A program made the position numbers and the translations under genes. The notes beneath the pieces were generated by a model. It searched no databases. It was given only the letters and a program-made list of their open reading frames with translations, and was not told where the DNA came from. From Firmicutes bacterium HGW-Firmicutes-14 (GTDB taxonomy: Bacteria > Bacillota > Thermincolia > Thermincolales > UBA2595), in assembly GCA_002840275.1 (NCBI GenBank), contig PHAB01000012.1, positions 1 through 64,000 of the forward strand: a stretch of 64,000 bases of DNA, written 5' to 3'. Positions 51,381 to 61,339 of the stretch are shown here, in pieces (position 1 is the first letter of the stretch; each line of letters opens with the position of its first letter).

Positions 51381-52205
51381 TTAACGCTGCGGCTGGTTCT
51401 GTCTTCCGGTGTAAACTTGCGGGTTTGGATTCCCCTGGGGAGCTGCGGGCCCCTGATAACCGGGCCCTTGGTGGCCAAACCCCTGGTACCCGGGCCCCTG
51501 GGGGAAACCGGGTCCCTGGGAAAAACCGGGTCCCTGGGGGCTGTTAAACTGTGGAGGATTAGGACTGTGAAGCTGCTGACCAACATAATTTCCCGGCTTG
51601 GAAAGGTTAAAGTACAACCTCGCATCCTCATCCACACCCCAGTCCCTGTTGGACCCCGTGTCCTGAATTTTTTGGAAGCATTCCCTGAACATCGTATTAT
51701 GGGCTTCTTCCCGGTTCAACAGGAAATCTATGGTATACCGGACATGTTGGTCATTTATCTGCCGGTGCAGGTATTCATATACAACTTTTGCCCTCTGTTC
51801 GGCTGCAATGTTAGAAAGCAAATCTGCCACCAGGTCACCCGTCACATTGACATAGGCCGCAGTCCAGAGCTGCCCTGAGGCATTGGTTAGCATTGGGTTC
51901 AACCCTGAGAGGACATGGGCTTCTATGTTTCCTGCAGATGCCTGGGCAGCAGCCGGGTCATGGCCGTTAAGCATGTTGATAGTCGTAGCCACCATCTCCA
52001 TATGGCTGAGCTCTTCGGCTGCAATGTCGAGGAAGATGTCCTTTATTGCCGGGTCCTTGATTCTGAAACTCTGGGAAATATACTGCATTGCTGCCTTGAG
52101 CTCTCCCTGTGGTCCGCCCAGCTGTTCCTGAAGCATGGCAGCATAGTTGGGATTGGGTCGTTCGATCTGAACCGCTTCTAAAAGTGGTTTTTCATGTTTG
52201 AACAT
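51381..52205 (-). CDS. Manganese-catalase-like (CotJC-type) protein with GPG-repeat tail
   Basis: A 274-aa ferritin-like protein of the Mn-catalase family. Metal-site residues: Glu in GELKAAMQY, EELSHME and the later NREEAHNTMF. Residues about 215-265 are a low-complexity tail with repeats of GPG (QGPGFSQGPGF, QGPGYQG) unlike a usual Mn-catalase. CotJC proteins are spore coat components, which fits a sporulating host. AGGAGGA lies before the start at 52205. The tail may serve assembly into the coat. Confidence 0.85.
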   Translation of the reverse strand: MFKHEKPLLEAVQIERPNPNYAAMLQEQLGGPQGELKAAMQYISQSFRIKDPAIKDIFLDIAAEELSHMEMVATTINMLNGHDPAAAQASAGNIEAHVLSGLNPMLTNASGQLWTAAYVNVTGDLVADLLSNIAAEQRAKVVYEYLHRQINDQHVRYTIDFLLNREEAHNTMFRECFQKIQDTGSNRDWGVDEDARLYFNLSKPGNYVGQQLHSPNPPQFNSPQGPGFSQGPGFPQGPGYQGFGHQGPGYQGPAAPQGNPNPQVYTGRQNQPQR

Positions 52206-52408
52206 AAAATTTTCCTCCTAACAAAATTTATAGTTAGTATTTGTGAAGTTATCAGCTATTATTTACGATTGGAAGCATTAGTATAATTTTTTGCCTGTGC
52301 GTATCCTGGTATTTTAAACAGGAGATTCTGAAAAATTATAGAATATCGATGGTAACCCGAATTAGTTTTAAATCTGTTGGGTGAGTTCTCGCAGGAGAGG
52401 GCACTGAT

Positions 52409-53332
52409 ATGGGACCTGTGTGTATTTTGAACCCGTCTGCCGGCCGGGGAACAGCCGGCAGGAAATGGAAGAGGCTCAGGGAAGGCCTTAAGAGACAGGG
52501 TTATGATGTAGAAACCCTTGTCACAACAGGTCCGGGTGATGCTGCCAGGCTGACAGGGCAGGTCATATCCCAGGGGGCCAAAGTAATTATTGCCGGCGGC
52601 GGGGACGGTACCGCCGGCCAGATAGCGGGAGCGGCAGCTTGGTCCGGTGCTGCTGTGGTCCTGGCCCCTTTGGGAACCGGAAATGACCTGGCAAAGGGAC
52701 TGGGGATTCCCTTAAACCGGACACTGTGGGTAAAACGATTCCCGACGCTGGTTTATAGAAAAATTGATATTGGAATGGTAAATGGACAGCCCTTTGTTAA
52801 TCAGACCGGTGTTGGTTTTGATGCACGGGTGGCCCGTAAAGCTAATTTAGGAATTGGTCCTTTTACCGGAAGCTTGGCTTACCTGGCATCAGTTGTCTCG
52901 TGCCTGAGGGACCTGAACCCGTCAGAAGTGGAAATAAGAGTTGAGGAATTCACCCTGCAGCTGAAAATACTACTTGCGGCATTTGCCAACAGCCGGTATG
53001 TGGGTGGGGGGCTGAACCTGGTGCCGGCGGCGGTGCCGGACGACGGTGTACTGAACCTGGTTATTATAGAAGAGGTGTCTGCAGCTGAGCTTCTAAAGTC
53101 TTTTCCCCTGATATTTTCCGGGCGTCATGTAGACCATCCGGCCGTAAGCCATTGGCGCGGAAAGAGCTTTACCCTTAATTGCGGTAAACCGGAATACATT
53201 CATATTGACGGGGAAATCCAAAAGGCCGATAGACTGGAAATCAGTGTTAAACCCAGATGTCTGAACATGCTTGTGCCCCCGGAAAGTCTAAAGAGACTGA
53301 AAGCTATAAAGAAGCTGGAACCGGCAACATGA
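52409..53332 (+). CDS. Diacylglycerol kinase-like lipid kinase (YegS/DagK family)
   Basis: A 307-aa lipid kinase with NPSAGRGTAGRKW, the nucleotide motif IAGGGDGTAGQIAG, and PLGTGNDLAKGLG. It phosphorylates diacylglycerol or another lipid in phospholipid turnover; the exact substrate is not defined. Length is typical. Confidence 0.92.
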   Translation: MGPVCILNPSAGRGTAGRKWKRLREGLKRQGYDVETLVTTGPGDAARLTGQVISQGAKVIIAGGGDGTAGQIAGAAAWSGAAVVLAPLGTGNDLAKGLGIPLNRTLWVKRFPTLVYRKIDIGMVNGQPFVNQTGVGFDARVARKANLGIGPFTGSLAYLASVVSCLRDLNPSEVEIRVEEFTLQLKILLAAFANSRYVGGGLNLVPAAVPDDGVLNLVIIEEVSAAELLKSFPLIFSGRHVDHPAVSHWRGKSFTLNCGKPEYIHIDGEIQKADRLEISVKPRCLNMLVPPESLKRLKAIKKLEPAT

Positions 53333-53431
53333 CAATAATACCCTTGAAAAATTATCAGCCCAGAATACAAAATTCGACAAAAAAATTAGGCCATGGGTGA
53401 TAGAATAGAAGTATTATAGAAGGAGGGATTT

Positions 53432-55201
53432 ATGATGGGAACCGGGACAGGCAGATACAGACTGGTGATCTTTGGCATAGTTATCCTGGTGGCGGTTTTC
53501 AGCCTGGCCACAGTGGTGTTGGCTGCAGCGGGCCCGGCAGGAGATACTCCCGGCAGATACATCGTTATTTTTGATGATGAGGATGCAAAACAGGGTACAA
53601 AACAGTTTATAAAACAAAAAGGCGGGAAAGTTCTGGCAGACTTCCGGATTGTATCCGGCATGACCGTCGAGATAGGAGCTGACAAGGTTTCCGGTCTGAA
53701 GAAACTGAAGGGGGTCAGGGAAGTTGGCCCTGACGTCAAAGTTTATGCTCTTGATACTGAACTGGAAAGGTCCTGGGGTGTCAAACGTATTGGCGCCGGA
53801 ACGGTACATGGGTACAACACAGGCAGCGGCACAAGTGTGGCAGTTGTGGATACCGGAATTGATTATACACATCCTGACCTGGATGCTAATTATGCCGGGG
53901 GTTATGACTTTGTAAACAATGACTTCGACCCGATAGATGATAATGGGCACGGCACCCACGTGGCAGGCATTATTGCAGCTGAGGATAATGATTCAGGGGT
54001 AGTGGGTGTTGCTCCGGGGGCTTCCGTTTATGCTCTTAAGGTGCTGGATTCCAGTGGCAGCGGTTACTTGAGTAATATAATAGCTGCCCTGGACTGGGTT
54101 TTTATCGAGAATCAGAATAATCCGGGGAGATGGGTAGTAAATATGAGCTTAGGAAGCTCCTCTGGATCTGATGCATTACATGCAGCCATCATCAAAGCCT
54201 ATGATGCGGGTATTATCCTTGTTGCTGCTGCAGGCAATTCCGGCCGGCCAAACGGAAAGGGTGATTCCATAGAATACCCTGCCCGTTATCCTGAGGTAAT
54301 TGCAGTTGGTGCTACTGACAGTCTTGACGTAAGGGCTCGTTGGTCAAGTACCGGTGATCTGTTGGAACTTAGTGCTCCCGGAGTCGGGATTTTGTCCACT
54401 GTTCCGGGCGGGTATGCATCATACAGCGGTACTTCCATGGCTTCACCCCATGTGGCCGGGACAGCTGCCCTCGTCCTGTCCGGGGAGAGCCTTACTGACC
54501 TGGATGGAGACGGGTCAGTTAACAATGAAGACCTAAGATTCCTCCTCCGGCAGACGGCAGAAGACCTGGGGGCAGCGGGGAAGGACAATTTATATGGCTA
54601 TGGCCTTGTTGATGCTGATGAAGCTGCACTTCCTGTGTTGGCGGCAGGCACCATTTCCGGCACGGTAACTGACAGTTCAACAGGTATCGGCATAGCCGGG
54701 GCCGTTATAACCGATGGCACAAGGTCGGTAAACACGGATGAATCCGGCAATTACGTCATTAACGATGTGCCCCCGGGAGAATATACGGTTATTGTATCTG
54801 CTCCCGGTTACCAGAGCGCATCTAAAACTGTAACGGTCCAGGAAGCCCTCACCAGCACTGCGGATTTTATATTAAATGAATCTGTTATATCACAAGCGAC
54901 AGTTGACAGTATCAAATATGCTACTATAGGTGGCAAGAACTCTGCCGCTCACCTGCTGGTTACTGTTTCTGTTGTCGATGGGTCAGGAAATCCGGCGGCC
55001 GGTGCATATGTTTCTATCACCCTGTGCCTGGATGGTTCCGTATATTCTACAAATACAGGCACAACCGGGTCAGGCGGTACGGTTAGTTTTAAAGTACCTA
55101 ACGCCCCGCCGGGAACTTACACCACAACGGTTACCGGTGTCACCGCAGAGGGGCTGACCTGGGACGGTGTAACCCCGGAAAATTCTTTTGTCAAGAACTA
55201 G
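53432..55201 (+). CDS. Secreted subtilisin-like serine protease with calcium-loop and accessory domains
   Basis: A 589-aa S8 protease. Signal peptide (about residues 1-33), I9-type propeptide (about 45-105), catalytic domain (about 118-360) with Asp140 (VVDTGID), His173 (NGHGTHVAG), the oxyanion Asn in AAAGNSG and Ser335 (GTSMASPHVAG). A segment with DLDGDGSVNNEDL (about 352) looks like a dockerin-type or EF-hand calcium loop just after the protease core, followed by a carboxypeptidase regulatory-like domain (about 405-480) and an Ig-like C-terminal domain. GGAGG precedes ATG 53432. It ends in UAG. Confidence 0.93.
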   Translation: MMGTGTGRYRLVIFGIVILVAVFSLATVVLAAAGPAGDTPGRYIVIFDDEDAKQGTKQFIKQKGGKVLADFRIVSGMTVEIGADKVSGLKKLKGVREVGPDVKVYALDTELERSWGVKRIGAGTVHGYNTGSGTSVAVVDTGIDYTHPDLDANYAGGYDFVNNDFDPIDDNGHGTHVAGIIAAEDNDSGVVGVAPGASVYALKVLDSSGSGYLSNIIAALDWVFIENQNNPGRWVVNMSLGSSSGSDALHAAIIKAYDAGIILVAAAGNSGRPNGKGDSIEYPARYPEVIAVGATDSLDVRARWSSTGDLLELSAPGVGILSTVPGGYASYSGTSMASPHVAGTAALVLSGESLTDLDGDGSVNNEDLRFLLRQTAEDLGAAGKDNLYGYGLVDADEAALPVLAAGTISGTVTDSSTGIGIAGAVITDGTRSVNTDESGNYVINDVPPGEYTVIVSAPGYQSASKTVTVQEALTSTADFILNESVISQATVDSIKYATIGGKNSAAHLLVTVSVVDGSGNPAAGAYVSITLCLDGSVYSTNTGTTGSGGTVSFKVPNAPPGTYTTTVTGVTAEGLTWDGVTPENSFVKN

Positions 55202-55221
55202 TCTTTTAGATTATTCGCACA

Positions 55222-55259
55222 TAAAAGCACAGAGCCCCTTCCGGGGTCTGTGCTTTTAC
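55222..55259 (+). terminator. Intrinsic terminator after the subtilase gene
   Basis: TAAAAGCACAGAGCCCC and GGGGTCTGTGCTTTTA pair almost perfectly around TTCC. The rest of 55202-55375 has no gene. Confidence 0.8.
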
Positions 55260-55375
55260 GGTTTCTGGTTTCATTGTTTTTACCCTGTCAAAATCCATGG
55301 GCAGGAGTTTTGGCCGCAAACATAGAATCTTGTCTAACCAAAAGTAAATCTGAACTTTAATGGGAGGACAGCATT

Positions 55376-57055
55376 ATGTCCCTTTTTACACATTACAGTA
55401 CCGGCTATAGGGAGCGGTACCGCCAAATTATTGCGGTTTTACTGAAACATGGTTTCGGCTATTTCCTGCTGGAATTGGGCCTGGGAAACCTGGTTCCCCT
55501 GCACAAGGGCATAATGGGCCACGAACCCCAGGACCATGCTTATACCAAGCCTGAGCACCTGCGCCTGGCTTTTGAGGAACTGGGTACAACCTTTATTAAA
55601 CTTGGCCAGGTGCTGAGTACCCGGGCTGACCTCTTATCACCCGAATTTCTCAAAGAATTGGCTAAACTTCAGGTGTCTGTACCCCCTATTTCTTATGAAA
55701 CTGTGTGTGAAGAAATAGAAAGGGAATTAGGACTTGAAATAAATATACTGTTTGCTGAATTTGATGAGAATCCCATGGCGGCTGCCTCCATCGGCCAGGT
55801 TCACAGGGCCAGGCTGCATACCGGTGAACAGGTCGTAATAAAAGTTCAGCGGCCGGGAGTATCCAATCTGGTCAATACAGACCTGGAAATACTTCGTCAC
55901 CTTGCCGGGCTTATCACCAAAAGGACTTCCCTTGGTCAGATTGCCGACCTTAATTCACTGCTGGATGAGTTCGCTTATACCCTGAGGAACGAGCTCAGCT
56001 ATTTCCAGGAAGGACGCAACGCGGACCAGTTCAGGGAGAATTTCGCCGGTAACGACCGGGTTCGTATTCCAATGGTATACTGGGACCTGACTACCAGTAA
56101 GGTCATAACGTTTGAGGAACTCCACGGATATAATATAACTGAAGTGGACAAACTTGACGAGCGTGGCATTGACCGGCACCGCCTGGCTGCTGAATGTACC
56201 ATGGCTTATATGAAGATGGTCTTTGAGGACGGTTTTTTTCATGCTGACCCGCACCCTGGGAATATTCTTGTCGAAGAGGACGGGCATATTAACCTGATTG
56301 ATTTTGGCATGGTGGGCCATTTGGATGAAGAGACCAGGGAACAATTGATGTACCTGTTCCTGGCGGTAGCAGCCAATGACGCTGACGGGGTTGTTGAAGC
56401 CACCCTTAACATGGGTGCCTCTGCGGGTAATGTTAAGAGGGAAGACATAAAAAAAGATATTAAGCTGTTCCTGGCGAGGTATTACGGGCTCAGCCTGAAG
56501 GAAATCAACATGGCTCACGTCATTAATGAAATTATGAATGTTGCCTATAACCGGCGTCTGCGTCTGCCGGCAAACCTTTCGGTACTGGGTAAAACCATGC
56601 TGATGTGTGAAGGCTTGGGCCGCCAGCTGGACCCCGAATTCAATTTATTGGAAGTAATTGTCCCCTATGCAAAGAGGATGTTGGTAAAACAATACAGTCC
56701 GGAGCGGATATGGCGCAAAACTGTAAAAACTGCGTATCAGGTAGTCAGGCTTATGACCCGTATGCCGGAACAGCTGACCAAGCTGATGTACCGCCTCCAG
56801 GACAATAATTTTGTTATAGGGATGGATTTCCGGAATACCGAAAATATAATTCATGAGATGAATTCGATGGTTAACCGGATGTCCCTGAGCATCCTGGCGG
56901 CTGCTTTTATACTTTCCCTTTCCCTGATACTTACTGTGGCCTTCCCGCAGGAATGGCAAAATGTACTGGCCTGGTTTTTCGCTTTGGGTTTTGTTATGGC
57001 CAGCCTTCTGGGAATTACCCTGATTATTTCAATCTGGCGGTCAGGGCGGCGGTGA
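55376..57055 (+). CDS. UbiB/AarF-type ABC1 atypical kinase
   Basis: A 559-aa ABC1-family protein-kinase-like ATPase with the Ala-rich AAASIGQVHRA loop, catalytic-lysine motif VVIKVQRPG, DPHPGNIL and NLIDFGMVG, then two C-terminal membrane helices (about 500-555). In other bacteria these support ubiquinone synthesis; an anaerobic host would more likely use it in menaquinone or lipid-related metabolism. GGGAGGA precedes ATG 55376. It is convergent with the ABC exporter genes. Confidence 0.92.
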   Translation: MSLFTHYSTGYRERYRQIIAVLLKHGFGYFLLELGLGNLVPLHKGIMGHEPQDHAYTKPEHLRLAFEELGTTFIKLGQVLSTRADLLSPEFLKELAKLQVSVPPISYETVCEEIERELGLEINILFAEFDENPMAAASIGQVHRARLHTGEQVVIKVQRPGVSNLVNTDLEILRHLAGLITKRTSLGQIADLNSLLDEFAYTLRNELSYFQEGRNADQFRENFAGNDRVRIPMVYWDLTTSKVITFEELHGYNITEVDKLDERGIDRHRLAAECTMAYMKMVFEDGFFHADPHPGNILVEEDGHINLIDFGMVGHLDEETREQLMYLFLAVAANDADGVVEATLNMGASAGNVKREDIKKDIKLFLARYYGLSLKEINMAHVINEIMNVAYNRRLRLPANLSVLGKTMLMCEGLGRQLDPEFNLLEVIVPYAKRMLVKQYSPERIWRKTVKTAYQVVRLMTRMPEQLTKLMYRLQDNNFVIGMDFRNTENIIHEMNSMVNRMSLSILAAAFILSLSLILTVAFPQEWQNVLAWFFALGFVMASLLGITLIISIWRSGRR

Positions 57056-57056
57056 G

Positions 57057-58886
57057 TTACCCCTCTAGGGAATTGCGTTTAAACTGGCTGTTATACAGGT
57101 TGTAATAGAAACCTTCTGCCTCAACGAGTTCCTCATGGGTACCCCGTTCGATTATTTCACCGTCGTTTATTACCAGTATCCGGTCAGCCTGGCGGATTGT
57201 ACTCAAACGGTGGGCGATGACGAAACTGGTCCTGCCTTTCATCAGGGATAGCATAGCCTGCTGGATATGCATCTCGGTTCGTGTATCCACACTGCTGGTA
57301 GCTTCATCAAGGATAAGGATTGCCGGATCAGCCAGAACTGCCCTGGCAATTGTCAGGAGCTGGCGCTGCCCCTGACTGAGATTGCTGCCTTCTTCCGACA
57401 GGACAGTATCATAACCTTCAGGCAGCCGGAGGATGAAGGATTCAGCATTGGCCAGCCGGGCTGCCTCCTCAACTTCGGGGTCAGTTGAATTAAGCCGCCC
57501 ATACCTGATATTCTCTCTGACCGTATCAGAGAAAAGGTAACTATCCTGTAATACGATCCCCAACGAAGAACGCAGGCTGTCTTTTTTTAAATCGCGTATA
57601 TCTTCCCCGTCAACATAGATGGCTCCGCTGTTCACATCATAGAATCGGGTCAGCAGGTTGACAATGGTTGTCTTACCGGCGCCGGTCGGGCCTACCAGGG
57701 CGACAGTTTCCCCCGGTTCAGCCTCAATATTAATATTTTTCAGGATAGGGACTCCATCTTTATACCCAAAGGTCACATCCCTGAAGATAACCTCCCCGGC
57801 GACGTTTTTCAGGACATGGGCGCCGGGCCTGTCTGCGATTTCCGGTACTTCATCCATCACCTCAAAAACGCGTTCAGCGCCGGCGAGGGCAGCCTGCATC
57901 ATGTTAAACTGGTTAGCAATATCATTAATTGGCCGGGCGAATTGCCTGGAATAATTCAGAAATGCCGCAATGACCCCTATAGTTATCGTGCCTTTTACCG
58001 CCATCCAGCCCCCGGCAAAGGCAACCAGGGCAAAACTAAGGTTATTGATCATGTTCATAATGGGCATGACCAGGCCGGAAAAGGTCTGTGCCCGGATTGC
58101 GACTTCTCTCAACCTGCCATTAACGGCATTGAAATTCCTTACTGATTCTTCTTCCCGGCCAAATGCCTTAACGACCTTTTGGCCCGAGATTGTTTCTTCA
58201 ATAAGGCCGTTAAGCTGTCCCAGTTCTTTTTGCTGTGCTGTGAAGTAGTTCCTGGACCGCCTGGCTATTTTCCCGACAGGAAACACCCCTGCCGGAATGG
58301 CAGCAAGGCTGATCAAGGCCAGGATGGGACTAAGGTAAATCATCATGACAATTGACCCGGCTACTGTTATGATGCTGGAGAAAAGCTGGGTAGTACTCTG
58401 GCTTAAGGTGTTGTTAATCATCTCCACATCGTTGGTCAGCCGGCTCATCAACTCCCCGTGGGGCTGACGGTCAAAGAATTTTAGGGATAATGCCTGCATT
58501 TTTTCGAACAGGTCTGTTCGCAGTTCTTTCAATGTTCTCTGGGCTGCCCCGGCAATAAAATACATTTGAAACCATGTCATCAGTGCAGTCAACAGGTATA
58601 TCACCAGCAGGGCAGAGGCAACTGCTGCCAGCCTGTCAAAATCGACCTGGCCCGGCCCTTTTGCCATGGCATCGATCCCCAGACCAATCAGGTACGGCCC
58701 GGCAAGGGTTAAAACCGCAGCGGCAACTACTGCCAGGAATGTCAGTATCAAATGAGTTTTCTGACGTCCCAGGTATTGCCACAGCCTTTTTAATGTGCGC
58801 CAGGAGTTTTTTGCCCTGACCTTGGGTCCAAAAGGGCCCTTGGGTATATTTGCCGGCAGGTTATGGGTTTTCTTTCCCGCAGTCAT
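57057..58886 (-). CDS. ABC exporter half-transporter (subunit 2)
   Basis: A 609-aa type-I exporter: membrane domain (about residues 35-345) with six helices and an ATPase domain (about 370-600) with Walker A GPTGAGKTT, signature LSQGQRQLL and Walker B ILILDEATSSVD. It starts 1 nt before the stop of the upstream exporter gene on this strand, so the two are translated together as a heterodimer. Confidence 0.93.
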   Translation of the reverse strand: MTAGKKTHNLPANIPKGPFGPKVRAKNSWRTLKRLWQYLGRQKTHLILTFLAVVAAAVLTLAGPYLIGLGIDAMAKGPGQVDFDRLAAVASALLVIYLLTALMTWFQMYFIAGAAQRTLKELRTDLFEKMQALSLKFFDRQPHGELMSRLTNDVEMINNTLSQSTTQLFSSIITVAGSIVMMIYLSPILALISLAAIPAGVFPVGKIARRSRNYFTAQQKELGQLNGLIEETISGQKVVKAFGREEESVRNFNAVNGRLREVAIRAQTFSGLVMPIMNMINNLSFALVAFAGGWMAVKGTITIGVIAAFLNYSRQFARPINDIANQFNMMQAALAGAERVFEVMDEVPEIADRPGAHVLKNVAGEVIFRDVTFGYKDGVPILKNINIEAEPGETVALVGPTGAGKTTIVNLLTRFYDVNSGAIYVDGEDIRDLKKDSLRSSLGIVLQDSYLFSDTVRENIRYGRLNSTDPEVEEAARLANAESFILRLPEGYDTVLSEEGSNLSQGQRQLLTIARAVLADPAILILDEATSSVDTRTEMHIQQAMLSLMKGRTSFVIAHRLSTIRQADRILVINDGEIIERGTHEELVEAEGFYYNLYNSQFKRNSLEG

Positions 58887-58887
58887 G

Positions 58888-60615
58888 CTAGGCCACCTCC
58901 GTACCCAACTGGGAATGATAGATATCCCGGTAAACCTCGCTGGACTGCATTAATTCCCTGTGGGCGCCGGACGCTGCTATCTGGCCGTCTTCCAGAACCA
59001 GGATTTTATCGGCCTCCAAAACAGTTGATATGCGCTGGGCTATAACAATACGGGTGGAATTTTCCATAAGGGTTTTCAGGGCCTCCTGAATACGTGATTC
59101 GGTAGCCACATCCACAGCGCTGGTGCTGTCATCCAGGATAAGGATGGCAGGTTTTTTTATTATTGCCCTGGCAATAGCTATTCTCTGTTTTTGGCCCCCT
59201 GAAAGGTTTACACCGCGCTGGCCTATTAAAGTATCATAGCCTTCAGGCAGTTTTATGATAAATTCATGGGCCTGTGCCGCTTTCGCCGCCTCCTCCACTT
59301 CCTTATCTGAAGCATTATCCCGGCCCCAGCGGATGTTCTCCCTGACAGTACCCGAAGATAACATTGATTCCTGGAGAACCATACCTATTCCCCGGCGCAG
59401 TGTATCCAGCCTGATATCCCTCACATCAATGCCGTCGATCAATACCCGGCCTTCGGAAGGCTCATAGAATCGCGGAATCAGGTTAACCAGGGTGGATTTA
59501 CCTGAACCTGTAGCACCAAGAACAGCAACGGTTTCCCCTGGCATAGCGGTAAAGGTAATGTGCCGCAGAACCGGTTCACCTCCGGCCCCTTCATACCGGA
59601 AGGAAACATTGTCAAAATCAATGCGTCCCGATTTAATGGATAATGCGGAGGCGTTTTCTCTGTCCCTGATTTTTGTTTCCATATCCAGGACCTCTCCTAT
59701 CCGGTCTGCCGATACCTTGGCCCGGGATACCATCATCAGCATAAACCCCACTATCATTAAGGCAAACAGTATCTGGGTCATATAGTTGATAAAAGCCATT
59801 ACTTCTCCAACCTGCATATTTCCAGTGTCAACCCGGCCGCCGCCAAACCATATTACCGCCAGAATGCTGAAGTTAAGTACCAGCAGCATGACAGGCATAA
59901 TAATACTGACAATCCTTATCGCCTGGATGCTCACATCTGTGAATTCGTCATTGACAGTCCCAAACCGCCTGATTTCATAATCGGACCGGACAAAAGCCTT
60001 CACAACCCGGACGCCGGAAAGGTTTTCCCGCATCACCGTGTTTACCCTGTCCAGTCCTTTCTGTACCCTGGCGAAAAGAGGGAAGCCTTTATGAATAATA
60101 AAAGCCAGCGCCAAGACCAGAACCGGTACGGTAGCCAACAAAATCATTGCTAACCCCGGGTTAATGGCGACAGCCATGATTAATCCTCCGATACTCAGCA
60201 GGGGAGCGCGCACCAGAATTCGAAGCATGGTAAGAACCACGTTTTGCACCTGCAATATATCATTGGTCAGCCTGGTTATAAGTGAAGCGGTCTGAAGCCT
60301 ATCCAATTCCGTGAAAGAAAAGGTCTGAACTTTTTTATAAAGGTCTGACCTCAGGTCAGTACCGAAACTCTGGGCGGCTATACTGGAAAAAAACACACAG
60401 CCAAAGCCCCCGAGAACACCGATCAGGGTAACTCCAATCATAATCGAACCTATTCGCATGATATATCCCAAGTCTCCGCGGGCAATTCCGTTATCAACGA
60501 TATCAGCCATCAATTTTGGCTGCAGCAGTTCAGTAACTACCTGAAACAGCATTAAAAGCGGCGCCAGCAGCGCTGCCTTCCAATATGGTTTTAAATAGCC
60601 GGCCAGTTTGTTCAT
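58888..60615 (-). CDS. ABC exporter half-transporter (subunit 1)
   Basis: A 575-aa type-I exporter subunit with six membrane helices (about 15-310) and an ATPase domain with Walker A GATGSGKST, signature LSGGQKQRI and Walker B ILILDDSTSAVD (Asp in place of the usual catalytic Glu after ILILD, suggesting that this half has a degenerate catalytic site as in asymmetric heterodimers). It lies between the MarR gene and its partner in one transcript, a probable multidrug or lipid exporter. Confidence 0.92.
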   Translation of the reverse strand: MNKLAGYLKPYWKAALLAPLLMLFQVVTELLQPKLMADIVDNGIARGDLGYIMRIGSIMIGVTLIGVLGGFGCVFFSSIAAQSFGTDLRSDLYKKVQTFSFTELDRLQTASLITRLTNDILQVQNVVLTMLRILVRAPLLSIGGLIMAVAINPGLAMILLATVPVLVLALAFIIHKGFPLFARVQKGLDRVNTVMRENLSGVRVVKAFVRSDYEIRRFGTVNDEFTDVSIQAIRIVSIIMPVMLLVLNFSILAVIWFGGGRVDTGNMQVGEVMAFINYMTQILFALMIVGFMLMMVSRAKVSADRIGEVLDMETKIRDRENASALSIKSGRIDFDNVSFRYEGAGGEPVLRHITFTAMPGETVAVLGATGSGKSTLVNLIPRFYEPSEGRVLIDGIDVRDIRLDTLRRGIGMVLQESMLSSGTVRENIRWGRDNASDKEVEEAAKAAQAHEFIIKLPEGYDTLIGQRGVNLSGGQKQRIAIARAIIKKPAILILDDSTSAVDVATESRIQEALKTLMENSTRIVIAQRISTVLEADKILVLEDGQIAASGAHRELMQSSEVYRDIYHSQLGTEVA

Positions 60616-60651
60616 TCAAATCACTCCTGCGTATATTTTAAGGGCTAAATG

Positions 60652-61083
60652 TTACATGCGGTTTAGGTTGTTCCGCATGCATATCAGGAATCGCTTCATT
60701 AAAACCTTTTCTTCTTGGGTGAATCCTTCGAAAGATTCCTCATATATGGTATTCAGGACCTGTTTGACCTTAGGACGGAATTTTTCTGCCCGTTCTGTCA
60801 GAAACACCCTGGAAACCCGTAGATCCTCAGGGTCCGGTTTGCGTTCAACCCAACCGGCCTTTTCCATCCTTTTCAACATAACAGTTATTGTAGCAGGCTT
60901 AAGCCCCAGCATTTCTGCAAATTCTTTTTGGCTGCGCCCGTCTTTTTTCCAGAGCATGAATAAAATAGGCGGCTGGCCGGGATAGATTCCCAATTCTCCC
61001 AGCAGTTTCTGGGTCCGGTGATGATGGAGCCTCATTACTTGGGCAAACAAAAATTCCAATGATTCATTGTCATAAAAATTCAT
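60652..61083 (-). CDS. MarR-family transcriptional regulator
   Basis: A 143-aa winged-helix repressor: LGIYPGQPPILFMLWKKDGRSQKEFAEMLG (seen here as GQPPILFMLWK and SQKEFAEMLGL) is the HTH start and the wing follows in VERKPDPEDLRVSRVFLTE. It is the first gene of an operon with the two exporter genes (36 nt gap). A palindrome just upstream of its start is the likely operator. Confidence 0.92.
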   Translation of the reverse strand: MNFYDNESLEFLFAQVMRLHHHRTQKLLGELGIYPGQPPILFMLWKKDGRSQKEFAEMLGLKPATITVMLKRMEKAGWVERKPDPEDLRVSRVFLTERAEKFRPKVKQVLNTIYEESFEGFTQEEKVLMKRFLICMRNNLNRM

Positions 61084-61097
61084 ATAGCTACCTTCTT

Positions 61098-61117
61098 TTA
61101 GTTAGTCGGCTAATCAT
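61098..61117. promoter_or_regulatory. Probable MarR operator
   Basis: TTAGTTAGTCGGCTAATCAT holds the inverted repeat TTAG-TCGG-CTAA, a usual form of MarR boxes in clostridia-related bacteria. It lies between the marR -10 and its start codon, where binding would block the operon. Confidence 0.55.
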
Positions 61118-61122
61118 ATGCG

Positions 61123-61154
61123 ATTATAATAATACTTTATCTGTTAGAAGTCAA
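61123..61154 (-). promoter_or_regulatory. Promoter of the marR-exporter operon
   Basis: On the minus strand TTGACT (61154-61149), a 17-nt spacer and TATTAT (61131-61126). The operator lies just downstream. Confidence 0.55.
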
Positions 61155-61189
61155 CAGCAAGAAATTTTCTGTTTATTGTCATTTTTTTA

Positions 61190-61218
61190 TTGACATATGA
61201 AAATTAGGGCATTATAAT
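61190..61218 (+). promoter_or_regulatory. Consensus sigma-A promoter
   Basis: TTGACA (61190-61195), a 17-nt spacer and TATAAT (61213-61218), a perfect consensus. It reads towards the siroheme-type reductase gene, with a leader of about 115 nt. Confidence 0.8.
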
Positions 61219-61339
61219 AAAACTATACCAAATGAGTGAACAATGCGAGCTGCGCAAAATTTTTTAAGAACAAACTATACCTAAACGGTAAACAAATCGT
61301 TTTGAAAATCAATTTGATTAAAAATACATAAATGGGGGT

